A stretch of 36,790 bases of DNA from Ignavibacteria bacterium (GTDB taxonomy: Bacteria; Bacteroidota; Ignavibacteria; Tepidaquicellales; Tepidaquicellaceae). Where the stretch lies: positions 1-36,790 of the forward strand of contig JADJTX010000037.1 in NCBI GenBank assembly GCA_016710985.1, in the 5' to 3' direction. Under the pieces are notes generated by a model, which worked only from the letters and a program-made list of their open reading frames with translations, was not told where the DNA came from and made no database searches. Below are positions 21,472-30,713 of this stretch, one piece after another; position 1 is the first letter of the stretch, and each line of letters starts with the position of its first letter. The position numbers were made by a program, and so were the translations under genes.

Positions 21472-22819
21472 AAAATAAGATAATGAACAGAATATTTGCA
21501 ATGACAATAATAAATTCACTACTGATAATTTTTTTTACGGGATGTAACAGCAAAGAAGATGTAAATAATGTAAGCAAGGATAGCCATTCGGAAGAATCGG
21601 AACATAAGGAAGAAGGTGATAACCATGAAAACGAAGTTGCGCTTAGTGAAGAACAAATCAAGCTGATGGGTATAGAGATGACAAAATTAGAATCACAGAA
21701 TATCAGCGGATACATCAAGGTAAACGGAGAAATTATGATGAATCAGGATAATGAATCGAAAGTAGGAAGCATTATTCCGGGAAGAGTCAAAAAGATTTAT
21801 GTAAAGGAAGGTTCGTATGTGAGAGCCGGGCAGACGCTTGCCGTGATTGAGAATCCTGATCTGATAAATGTTCAGGTTGATTATGTTAATGCAAAGAATG
21901 AATTTGAGTTTTCTAAACAAGAATATGAAAGACAGCAAAAATTAAACAGTGACAATATCGGTTCAAAGAAAAATTTAGCTGAGATCGAATCGAATTACAA
22001 GAGATCTCTTGCAAATTACAAAACACTTGAAGAGAAGTTAACAAGTTATAAGATCTCAAAAAGCAGGTTTGATAATATTTACACAGACACAGTGGCAGAT
22101 CTGCAGAGAAATTATTCCATTACAGCTCCTATTTCCGGAAATGTAGTTTCAAGAATGATTACTATCGGGCAATATGTTGAACCTTCAACTGATATGTTCC
22201 ACATTGTTAATACAACTACTGTTTTTGTAGATCTGAGTATTTTTGAAAAAGACTTGTCACGAATAAAAGTCGGCCAGAAAGTAACAATTCAATCAGGTGC
22301 AACTCCGGATAAAACTTATGACGGAAAGGTGTCTTTTATAAATAAAGTTTTGATGATAAGAACAGAACTGTAAAAGTCAGAGTAACAATAAATAATAAAT
22401 CACAGGATCTGTATCCTTTTATGTTTATAACTGCAAAAATTTATGTGAATGATGACAATGTACTAGCGGTTCCTGTATCAGCAATAGAAAGCGAAGGAGA
22501 AAATAAATACATCTTTGTTAAAACCGATGAAAGGAAAAAAATCGAAACTCATGAAGAGCATTCCGGAGAGGAAGGGAATGCAGAAAAAGAAGAACATGAG
22601 CATGCAGAAGGCGAAACTCATAAGGAAGGAGATGAGCACAGCGGTGAAGAAGGGATTGTTTTTAAAAAATATCAGATTAACACCGGAATTTCGGATGATA
22701 AATTTGTTGAAATAATTCCGTTTGAAGAATTAAGGGAAGGTTCGGAGATTATTTCGAAGGGAACATTCTATTTGAAATCCGAACTAAAGAAAGAAGAGCT
22801 TGGCAGTCATGATCATTAA
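21468..22819 (+). CDS. czcB: CzcB-type periplasmic adaptor lipoprotein, His-rich, frameshifted
   Basis: The membrane-fusion adaptor that links the Czc pump to its outer-membrane channel. It has a lipoprotein signal with lipobox FTGC near residue 26. A His/Glu-rich linker follows (SHSEESEHKEEGDNHENE), then the barrel/lipoyl parts (GEIMMNQDNESKVGSIIPGR, VKEGSYVRAGQTLAVI), a coiled-coil hairpin and ITAPISGNVVSRM. A one-base loss in a T-run near 22345 breaks the frame; NKVFDDKNRTVKVRVTI is then read. A second His/Glu-rich loop (about residues 360-400) sits late in the protein. Such loops often bind Zn, Ni or Co; that is inference here. Confidence 0.88.
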
Positions 22820-22960
22820 TACTCTAATAAATTTAAACCCTGTATAGAATAAATAATCTGTAAACTTCATTAAACTATTTACTTTTTTAATTGTCAGGTT
22901 ATTACTTATTTAAGTTCATTCCGGAATTATTAAACATTACCAAATATTTACATAAATAAG

Positions 22961-22968
22961 TATATTTG
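22961..22968 (+). promoter_or_regulatory. Putative -7 box of the HAE1 efflux operon
   Basis: TATATTTG matches TAnnTTTG and lies 21 bases before the start at 22990, in a 170-base gap after the Czc genes. No TTG is found at the ideal distance, so this is a partial match. It suggests the second pump is transcribed separately. Confidence 0.4.
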
Positions 22969-22989
22969 AAAAAGTAAATCATAAGAAAT

Positions 22990-24061
22990 TTGAATAAACC
23001 CGTAAGAAACATTTCTGTTATACTAATTGTAATAATTATCGGTGCATTATTGATTGTTCCTAAATTGCTTATATCAGATAAGAATAAGCAGCAAGGTTCG
23101 TCAAATCAGGGTTCACAACAATCGGAAACACCCGTAGATGTATTCGTAATAAAGCCTATCGATCTGGAAAATGAAGTTTCTACTACAGGAACAATCATTG
23201 CAAATGAAACTGTAGATATCAGAAGCGAACTCACCAGAAAAATCACAGGAATTTATTTTAAAGAAGGTACTTATGTACCGCAGGGAAAAGTTCTGTTTAA
23301 ACTGGATGATTCAGATTTACTGGCAAGATTAAGGAGACTGGATCTTGACGAAGAACTGAATTTAAAACAACAGGACAGAGAGAAACAGTTGCTGGATAAG
23401 GGTTTACTCAATGCAGAAGAATATGACATCAGAGAAACGAACATTGAAAAAATAAGAGCGGACATTGAAGTACTCGAAGTCGAACTTTCAAAGACAGAAA
23501 TCACAGCGCCATTTTCAGGCATAACAGGATTCAGAAATGTCAGCATAGGAAGTCTTGTCAGCAATGCCGTAGTTCTGACAACATACAGGATATCAGCAGA
23601 GTTAAAGTGGATTTTTCAATTCCTGAAAAGTATATCAGCCTCTTTACGATCGGGCAGGATATAACTTTTAATGTTGAAGGTTACGATGAGGATTTTACCG
23701 GAAAAGTTATTTCATATGACCCTTTGATTAATGAAAATTCAAGACAATTGTATTAAGAGCTTCCGCTAATAACAAAGGAAGCAAGCTTCTGCCCGGATCT
23801 TTTGTAAAAGTAAAATTAAAGCTTGAACACATTGTAAACTCAATAATGATACCGACAGAATCATTAATTCCCAAATTAAACGGACAGAGTGTTATCCTAT
23901 ATCAGAACGGGAAAGCAATATTCAAAGATGTAGAAACAGGTATCCGCGGTGAAAAAGAAATACAAATCACATCCGGAATAAATTCAGGAGATACTTTAGT
24001 TACAACCAACATTTTGAGATTAAAACCAAACAATAAAGTTAAAATAGTAAATATAAATTAA
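22990..24061 (+). CDS. AcrA/MexA-type periplasmic adaptor, frameshifted
   Basis: A membrane-fusion protein for the RND pump just downstream, which starts one base after this stop. It uses a TTG start with a membrane anchor (NISVILIVIIIGALLIVPKL). The lipoyl half (VDIRSELTRKITGIYFKEG, VPQGKVLFKLDDSDLLARL), a short coiled-coil hairpin and ITAPFSGITGFRNVSIG follow. Frames change near 23585 (then VKVDFSIPEKYISLFTIGQ) and 23750. The C-terminal part has LPGSFVKVKL and IPTESLIPKL. About 350 residues, which is normal. It shows no His-rich loops, unlike the CzcB at 21468, which fits organic rather than metal substrates. Confidence 0.85.
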
Positions 24062-24062
24062 G

Positions 24063-27000
24063 ATGACTTTATCATCAGTATGTATTCAGCGTCCAGTGCT
24101 TGCAATTGTACTTTCAATTGTGCTTGTGTTATTTGGTATAGTAGGGCTGTTAAATTTAGAAGTAAGGGAATATCCGAATATTGACCCGCCGATAATTACC
24201 GTTTCTACAAATTATCCCGGAGCCAACTCTGATGTGATCGAAGCGCAGATTACAGAGCCGCTTGAACAGTCTATAAACGGAATTGACGGAATTTCCATAA
24301 TGTCGAGTACGAGCAGAGAGCAGCAGAGCCAGATAAGAGTAGAGTTTAATTTGGATAAGGATATCGATGCAGCCGCAAACGACGTGAGGGACAGAGTTTC
24401 AAGAGTTCTGAGACAGCTTCCGCCTGATATAGATAATCCGGTTGTGGAAAAATCTGATGCAGATGCTACGCCGATAATTATTGTTTTTGTAAGCAGTGAT
24501 TCAAAGGATATATTAGATGTAAATAATTTTGCAGCGAATGTAATAGCTGGAAAAGATACAGACTATACAGGTGTAGCTCGACGAGAATTTTCGGAGAAAG
24601 AAAATATTCAATGAGACTCAAGATTCGATCCGGAAAACTGAATTCTTACAATATGACTCCGGTAGATGTTCAGAAAGTATTAGAAAAAGAAAATCTTGAA
24701 CTTCCGTCCGGAAGAATTGAAGGAGACAATACAGAGCTTACAATAAAAACATTCGGAAGACTTTCACAGCCTCAGGAGTTTAATAACCTTATAATAAAAA
24801 ATACTGAAGGCGGAATTGTAAGACTTAGCGATGTAGGATATGCTGAGTACGGTCCGGAGAATGAAAGGAATGAACTGAAAGGCTACGGCTTGCCGGGAGT
24901 TGCTGTAGCTATACTTCCTCAGCCCGGCGCTAATGTATTGCAGATCTCGGAAGAGTTCAATAAAAGATTCAATGAGATAAAAAAAGAATTACCGGAAGGA
25001 ATCGAAGCGAATGTAATTTTTGACTTTACTACATTTGTGAAAAAAACCGTTGATGAAGTGGAGGAAACAATATTCATAGCTTTCGGACTTGTTGTGTTAA
25101 TAATTTTTTTATTCTTAAGAGACTGGCGGTCTACATTCATACCTGTTATCGCAATCCCCGTTTCTATCATCGCAACATTCTTCATTTTATATCTGGCAGG
25201 ATATTCGATAAATGTACTTACATTATTCGGTGTAATACTTTCCATAGGATTAGTTTGTGATGATGCCATTGTAGTGCTGGAAAATATTTATTCAAAGATC
25301 GAGGAAGGCATGTCCCCGATGCAGGCGGCATATAAAGGTTCAAGAAATTTTCTTCGCAGTTGTTTCAACGACCATTACGCTTGCAGCAGTGTTTTTACCA
25401 ATTATGTTTTTGCAGGGACTTACCGGAAGATTATTCAGAGAGTTTGCGGTTGTCATAGCCGGATCAGTTTTGATTTCAGCTTTTGTCGCATTGACATTAA
25501 GTCCGATGCTGAGTTCAAGACTATTGAAACAGCATGAAGTGCTGGTTTATGGTTAACTGAACCGTTTTTTGTATGGCTGAGTAATTCGTATAAAAAGTCA
25601 CTTGAGATTTTATGAATAAGATGGATAAGTTTTGTAATTATGCTGTTTGTTTTTGGATTAATATACTGGGTTGGAACTCAGTTGAAATCAGAATTAGCTC
25701 CGATGGAAGACAGATCAAATCTTAGAATTGCAGTTACAGCTCCGGAAGGTTCGTCTTACGAATTCACCCGGAAATATATACGGGATATCGGGCAATACGT
25801 AATAGATTCAATTCCGGAGATTGATTTCCCGATGGAAATAGTAGCAGGTGGCGGCGGAAACTCCGGCGTTAATACAGGTGTGATAAGCATATATTTAAAA
25901 GACCGGAGAACAGAACAAAGTCTGCGGATGAAGTTTTCAAAAAAATATCCGGAGTGATCAGTCAGTTCACGGGAGTAAGAGCATTCATTTCTCAGCCTCC
26001 TACAATCGGCAGCAGATTCGGCGGACAGCCTGTACAGTTTGTTCTGGAATCCCTTAATTTTGATACATTAGTTGATATGCTTCCGAAATTTATGGAAGAA
26101 GTAAACAATGATCCCAGACTTCAATTCGCAGATGTAAACCTTAAAATTAACAAACCTGAAATTTCACTTACGATCAACAGGGAAAAAGCTGCCGATCTGA
26201 AAGTATCAGTAGAAGATGTCGGTAAAACTTTACAGGCTGCTTTCGGGGGACAGAGGATGGGTTATTTTTTGAAAGACGGAAAGCAGTATGAAGTGATTGG
26301 TCAGCTGAACAGAGAATACAGGGACAAACCTTCGGATCTTAAATCACTATTTGTAAAAAATGCTGACGGTGAAATGATACAGCTTGAGAGTCTTGTAGAA
26401 CTTAATGAACAGGCTGTTCCGACTTCCAGATTCAGATACAACAGAAATGTGTCTGCTACAATATCCGCAGGACTTGCGCCGGGTTATACTCTCGGAGACG
26501 GAAATGCAGCAATGAAAGAAATTGCTGATAAAGTACTTGATGAGAATTTCTTCACGTCATTTACCGGACAGTCAAAGGATCTGGAAGACAGTTCATCAAG
26601 TTTGTTATATGTATTCTTGTTTTCAATATTACTGATCTATCTGGTATTATCTGCGCAGTTCGAAAGTTTTATAGATCCTTTTATAATCATTATCACAGTA
26701 CCGCTTGCATTAGCCGGAGCTTTGCTTTCACTCTGGTATTTTGATATGACAATGAATGTTTTCAGTCAGATCGGAATAATTATGCTTGTAGGATTAGTAA
26801 CCAAGAATGCAATCTCATAGTTGAGTTCGCCAATCAAAAAAAGGAAGGCGGACTGGACAGATTCGAGGCAGCGAAAGAATCTGCATACAGCAGATTCCGT
26901 CCGATACTCATGACTTCTCTTGCAACTATACTCGGAGTACTTCCCATCGCTCTCGGCTTTGGTGCGGGCAGCAGAATATCTCTTGGAATTGCAGTTGTCG

Positions 27001-27134
27001 GAGGATTGTTATTTTCAGGATTCCTGACACTATATATTGTCCCTGCAATTTATTCATATCTTTCAAGTAAGACTGTAACTGAAGTGGAAGAAGAACATAT
27101 AGATATTATCGAACGCCCAGTTTTGGAAATATAA
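24063..27134 (+). CDS. HAE1-family RND multidrug efflux pump (AcrB-like), frameshifted
   Basis: A proton-driven inner-membrane transporter of about 1,020 codons. It starts MTLSSVCIQRPVLAIVLSIV (TM1), then LEVREYPNIDPPIITVSTNY and GANSDVIEAQITEPLEQ, classic HAE1 sequence. TM4 carries LSIGLVCDDAIVVLENIY with the paired aspartates of the proton relay. The frame is disturbed near 24560, 25345, 25545, 25930 and 26815, but family sequence resumes each time (for example FLPIMFLQGLTGRLFREFA, and MTSLATILGVLPIALGFGAG near the end). No outer-membrane partner follows, so it would need a shared channel. Substrate unknown. Confidence 0.88.
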
Positions 27135-27137
27135 CAT

Positions 27138-27613
27138 AAAGATTCCATCTTTTTTAAAGACACTGAAGTTCATGGTCTTTTTAAAAGATGATCTTGAAGT
27201 AATGGAATCTTTAATAATAAGATTCCATCTTTTTAATGACACTGAAGCTTTCAAGCAAATCTGAAAAGATGGAATCTTTTAATAATAAGATCATCTTTTT
27301 AATGACCTTTTAAAAAACATGGAATCTTTTAATAATAAGATTCCATCTTTTAATGACACTGAAGCTTTCAGCCATCTGAAAAGATGGAATCTTTAATAAT
27401 AAGATTCCATCTTTTTAAAGACACTGAAGCTTTTCAGCTAATCTGGAAAGATGGAATCTTTTAACAATAAGATTCCATCTTTTAATGACACTGGTTTTTA
27501 AAAGTCATTTAAGCCTGAGCTTTTCCCGAAAGATGGAATCTTTTAATAATAAGATTCCATCTTTTTTAATGACACTGAAGCTTTTCAAGCAAATCTGAAA
27601 AGATGGAATCTTT
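27138..27613. repeat. Seven-unit palindromic (REP-like) array upstream of RAYT
   Basis: Seven tandem units at about 27138, 27219, 27288, 27338, 27401, 27469 and 27551, each 43-76 bases and separated by AATAATA-like spacers. Each begins AAGATTCCATCTTTT and ends with its complement AAAAGATGGAATCTT, with an inner segment such as TGACACTGAAGCTTTTCA. Each unit can fold into a long hairpin. The third unit has an altered left arm (GATCATC) and a shortened centre. It ends 116 bases before the transposase gene that carries the same palindrome. Confidence 0.9.
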
Positions 27614-27729
27614 CAAAAAGGAGAATTTTCAATCTTAGATATGAAATTAGGTATTAAAAAACAATAATAGACATCCCATCTTTATGAGGAAGAAATATTC
27701 AAGTAAATTAAAGAAGGTCATTCATAATC

Positions 27730-28323
27730 ATGAATACAAATAAAAACACACAGGAGCTAATACCGGGATATTATTACCACATATTTAACCGGGGAATAAG
27801 TAAGGAAAAAATATTTTTCAGAAATGAAAATTATTTTTATTTTCTGAGGAAGTATAATAAATACTTATATGATTTTGTCGAAACTTATTCTTATTGCCTG
27901 ATTCCAAATCACTTCCATTTATTAATTAGGAGGAGAGATTCCATCTTTTTGAAAGATGGAATCTCTCCACCGGATATCAGCGAACAGTTCAGAAAGTTTT
28001 TAATATCCTACGCAATGTCAATTAATAAACAGGAACACAGAAAAGGAAGCTTATTTATAAAAAACTTTAAAAGGAAAATAATCCTGAATGATAATTACAT
28101 AAGAAGTGCAATTTCTTATATTCACCATAATCCCGTTCATCATAAAATTTGCAAAAAGATTGAAGACTATAAATGGAGTTCATACTCAGGTATCCTTTCT
28201 GATAAACCAACTAAATTACCCCGGGAAAAAATATTCGAATGGTTTGGCAGTAAACAGGAATTTGTAGATTTCCATAAAAGAGTTCAGGATGATAAGAATT
28301 ATGATAGTTTTTATATTGAATGA
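27730..28323 (+). CDS. REP-associated tyrosine transposase (RAYT, Y1/HUH family)
   Basis: An intact 197-residue single-strand DNA nuclease of the IS200/RAYT group. Family features: an N-terminal PGYYYHIFNRGISKEKIF, the HUH pair NHFHLLI at residues 60-66, SEQFRKFLISYAMSINKQ, KGSLFIKNFKRK, and YIHHNPVHH at about residues 130-138, where Y130 is the likely catalytic tyrosine, then YKWSSYSG. RAYTs cut and move REP palindromes, and this gene sits between a seven-unit REP-like array and a further copy. Between the HUH motif and SEQFRKF the protein has a loop RRDSIFLKDGISP encoded by that same palindrome. Confidence 0.92.
   Translation: MNTNKNTQELIPGYYYHIFNRGISKEKIFFRNENYFYFLRKYNKYLYDFVETYSYCLIPNHFHLLIRRRDSIFLKDGISPPDISEQFRKFLISYAMSINKQEHRKGSLFIKNFKRKIILNDNYIRSAISYIHHNPVHHKICKKIEDYKWSSYSGILSDKPTKLPREKIFEWFGSKQEFVDFHKRVQDDKNYDSFYIE
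27932..27968. repeat. REP-like palindrome inside the RAYT gene
   Basis: A perfect 17-base-pair stem with a three-base loop: GGAGAGATTCCATCTTT pairs with AAAGATGGAATCTCTCC. Its core is the same as the arms of the upstream array. It is in frame and encodes residues 68-80 of the transposase. Confidence 0.92.
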
Positions 28324-28325
28324 AA

Positions 28326-28356
28326 GAGATTCCATCTTTTTAAAAGATGGAATCTC
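28326..28356. repeat. REP-like palindrome just after RAYT
   Basis: A perfect 15-base-pair stem with a one-base centre (GAGATTCCATCTTTT / AAAAGATGGAATCTC), beginning two bases after the transposase stop. It has the simple-hairpin form found inside the gene rather than the long form of the upstream array. It may also act as an mRNA-stabilising or terminating hairpin. Confidence 0.88.
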
Positions 28357-28624
28357 GTCCTATACTCTGCTTGCATCGCCTGGGCGGGAGTCTTTATGTT
28401 GAAAAATGTTCAGATGTTTTCAGACAGACTCCTAAGGATCGTGTCTCAAAATATCTTTTTCTTCAGAAACTCTAATACTATAAGTCTCTATGTCTTTAAG
28501 AAAAAAGTTGAACAAATAATAATTTGAGCCTTCCAGTCTCAGAGGCAATTATTTTTTATAGTTTAGAGATTCATTCACTAACGGGAAAGCTTGAGAGGGG
28601 TCAATAGAAGTGTGCATGCAAATC

Positions 28625-29150
28625 GAAGAAGTGAGAACGTGAAATGAAGTAGTTCGAACATAAAATGAAGAAGTGTTAATATAATGCGAAGAAGTGCGAA
28701 CGTAATGCGAAGAAGTGCGAACGTAATGCGAAGAAGTGTGAACGTGATGAAAAGAAGTGAGAACGTGATGAAAAGAAGTGAGAACGTGATGCGAAGAAGT
28801 GCGAAAGTGATGCGAAGAAGTGCGAAAGTGTTGCGAAGTAGTGCGAACTTAATGCGAAGAGATGTGAATGTGACGCAAAATTCAGTGAAGGTCTGCGAAG
28901 CCAATCGAACGTGACGCGAAACTCACTGAAGGTCGCGCGAAACCAACTGAATGTGACGCAAAATTCAGTGAATGTTGCGCGAAGAGAACTGAACGTGACG
29001 CGAAACTCACTGAATGTCGCGCGAAGCTAACCGATTGTAATGCGAAGCTTATTGAATGTTGCGCGAAATAAACTGAACGTGACGTAAAATTCAATGAATG
29101 TGACGCAAAATTCAGCGAAAGTCTGAGAAACACACCGAAGGTTAATCGAA
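28625..29150. repeat. 21-bp minisatellite, about 25 units
   Basis: A continuous run of about 25 imperfect 21-base units. The first dozen are like GAAGAAGTGCGAACGTAATGC, the later ones like GAAACTCACTGAATGTCGCGC. GAA at the start, a central GAA and a terminal GC are kept through both. One unit near 28875-28895 is 20 bases long, at the boundary between the two types. Because 21 is a multiple of three, open frames arise on both strands (heptads such as MRRSANV or FASRSVS); I do not treat them as genes. Confidence 0.85.
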
Positions 29151-29382
29151 ACATGTGAGATCAAAAGTTATTAGAGAATTGAATTATTTGTCTCAAAAAG
29201 TTGAAAACAGTAAGAATTTTGAGAAGATTACAGTCCGTTAGTTCATATTTACAGACAGTGCTGTCTAAAATTTTTCTTAGTCATTAATATTTATTTATAA
29301 CAACTATGATTTGATAATTTAGTCTTCATTTCTGATTCAGATCTTTTTTGTGAATAAATGGTAAATGTATTCAAAAAACTAT

Positions 29383-29655
29383 GGCTGTCCAAACAGACAC
29401 GCTCCTCCTTACCAAGCCTCCACGCCGGAGGACGGGCAAGCCGCTTGGTGAGGAAATTTCGACGCAATTGAACTTTCCAAAGCTGGGCAGACTGTCCGAA
29501 AACAAAAAAACTAATGTAGGCGCAGGCTTTATGCCTGCGTAAAAAAACTGTGAAATCTTCTGAATTTCGCAAACATAAAGTTTGCGGCTACAAAAGAATC
29601 AATATTTTCGAAAAGTCTGGGGGCTTGTGAAAGAGAAGGCTTTTTGGACAGCCCC
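29383..29655. mobile_element. Possible MITE-like element bounded by GGCTGTCC inverted repeats
   Basis: GGCTGTCCAAA at 29383 and its inverse (TTTTTGGACAGCC, 29641-29653) enclose about 270 bases with no gene. Inside are a nested hairpin (ACCAAGC at 29414 against GCTTGGT at 29443, with CCTCC/GGAGG within), a third related ACTGTCCGAAA near 29491, and the two hairpins at 29521 and 29568. The structure suggests a non-autonomous element or a composite of dispersed repeats. No target-site duplication was confirmed. Confidence 0.45.
29521..29586. repeat. Two related hairpins in inverted orientation
   Basis: CGCAGGC-TTTAT-GCCTGCG (29521-29539) and CGCAAAC-ATAAA-GTTTGCG (29568-29586). Read on opposite strands, both fit GTAG(G/C)CGCARRC, TTTAT, GYYTGCG. 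The arms differ at two paired positions on each side, that is, by compensating changes. Confidence 0.75.
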
Positions 29656-29789
29656 TTGTTATAGTGAAATCGTTTTGAACAAAATTGGAATTACTGGGTA
29701 ATTGTTATCACAATTAGCTTTTATTATTGAAAAGAGATTGACTAAATTCTCAACTTTAAAAAGATTTATTTATACAGAAAAGAACACTT

Positions 29790-30080
29790 ATGATCGTCCA
29801 GAACAAAAGACTTACCGGAATTTTTATCACAGCAGCCATTATATTATTCATACCGTTTATAGCGATGCAATTCACAAAAGAAGTGAACTGGACTCTGTTC
29901 GATTTTATTGTTGCAGGTGTTTTGCTGATTGCTACCGGTCTGATGTTTGAGTTTGTACTGAGAAAAGTAAATAAAACCAGGCTAAGGATCGTCATCTGTA
30001 TTGCGATTCTGACAACGCTCCTGCTGATCTGGGCAGAGCTTGCAGTCGGAATCTTCGGGACAGTGTTCGCCGGAACATAA
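29790..30080 (+). CDS. Small three-helix membrane protein, conserved hypothetical
   Basis: 96 residues from ATG at 29790, with three hydrophobic helices at about residues 9-27 (TGIFITAAIILFIPFIAM), 36-55 (LFDFIVAGVLLIATGLMFE) and 67-92 (IVICIAILTTLLLIWAEL). The pieces KEVNWTLFDF and WAELAVGIFGTVFAG recur, as I remember, in a small integral membrane protein of many Bacteroidota. No known function. It stands alone between the repeat zone and the CRISPR-Cas locus and is intact. Confidence 0.8.
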   Translation: MIVQNKRLTGIFITAAIILFIPFIAMQFTKEVNWTLFDFIVAGVLLIATGLMFEFVLRKVNKTRLRIVICIAILTTLLLIWAELAVGIFGTVFAGT

Positions 30081-30533
30081 CAGTTCAAACAAAAAAGAAA
30101 GGATTACTGAAATATAAATTATAATCTTTTAGCATGCCCGCAGAGTCTTTCGTGCAAAGGATATTTTCAATTTTTTACTTTATCAGAAAGAAATTTTCTG
30201 CGGAAACAGCAAAAATAATTCCTGTTGCTGAGTTGTAAAGTTTTTTAAAATTCCTGTTACATAAGTTAAAAGCATATGCCGGATTAGTAATTCTCCGGCT
30301 CGCCTCGCGATGCGGGCTTTTTTAAATTATGCTTTTACGATTCAAATCTAAAATCCTCAACCTAAAGTCTAAAAATCTTTTATCCATCCCGATATTCTTT
30401 AATTTCAAATTTAGATTATTTATATTTATCCGAAGACAAAAATATGGAAACAGGAAGGCAGGATATACACAGCTATACTTACATTGAAACTTTCCTTGTA
30501 ATAGTGTTTATAACTCCCCCTTAAAATTCTTAG
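30081..30533 (+). other. Intergenic with one terminator
   Basis: Apart from the hairpin at 30297-30323, nothing gene-like was recognised in these 450 AT-rich bases. A further small inverted repeat, GCCGGA / TCCGGC, spans about 30278-30299. Confidence 0.4.
30297..30323 (+). terminator. Rho-independent-type terminator
   Basis: A GC-rich stem GCTCGC / GCGGGC (one G-T pair) around an eight-base loop, followed by six T. It could end transcription from the membrane protein gene 220 bases upstream. Confidence 0.4.
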
Positions 30534-30568
30534 TAAAACAAAAATCCCGACTCTTTGAGGAGGCGGGA
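30534..30568 (-). terminator. Terminator of the tracrRNA candidate
   Basis: On the minus strand TCCCGCCTC pairs with GAGTCGGGA (one mismatch) around a six-base loop, followed by TTTTTGTTTT. It is the strongest intrinsic terminator in the area and ends the minus-strand transcript expected from upstream of cas9. Confidence 0.65.
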
Positions 30569-30696
30569 CTGTTGTAATGTTTTCACATAAAATTAGCTGT
30601 AGAAAAAATGCCTGGCACGAGGCAGAAGGGCTTAAATGCCTAAGGAATAATCCTTATTGTGATAAGCTTTCTAAATAAAGATAATTATTTAAAAAC
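30544..30696 (-). ncRNA. Candidate tracrRNA, divergent from cas9
   Basis: Read on the minus strand: an anti-repeat-like stretch ending GAAAGCTTATCACAAT (30671-30656), directly followed by AAGGATTATTCC (30655-30644). The latter has the AAGG...CC layout of the tracrRNA nexus hairpin. A small GGC/GCC hairpin and TGCCT-cgtgcc-AGGCA with six T (a possible early end near 30603) follow, then the terminator at 30568. A TAAATTTG -7 box at 30710-30703 predicts a start near 30696. Its complement TTGTGATAAGCTTTC resembles the start of Bacteroidota type II-C repeats (GTTGTGATTTGC... in my memory). tracrRNA pairs with crRNA and Cas9. The CRISPR array itself is not available for comparison. Confidence 0.62.
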
Positions 30697-30713
30697 ATAA
30701 ATCAAATTTAAAA

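Noticed and set aside
27138..27613. CRISPR array or operator array upstream of the transposase
   Set aside because: The units are inverted-arm palindromes of varying length with near-constant AATAATA joints, and the same palindrome occurs in and after the RAYT gene, so REP-like elements fit better.
28578..29154. Heptad-repeat proteins on both strands of the 21-bp array
   Set aside because: The frames are open simply because 21 is divisible by three; they lack a plausible start, domain or coding signal and are broken at the 20-base unit.
30601..30690. tracrRNA on the plus strand
   Set aside because: AAGGAATAATCC on the plus strand looks like a nexus at first, but the flanking sequence, terminators and -7 box all fit the minus strand, where an ATCACAAT anti-repeat end comes directly before AAGG.
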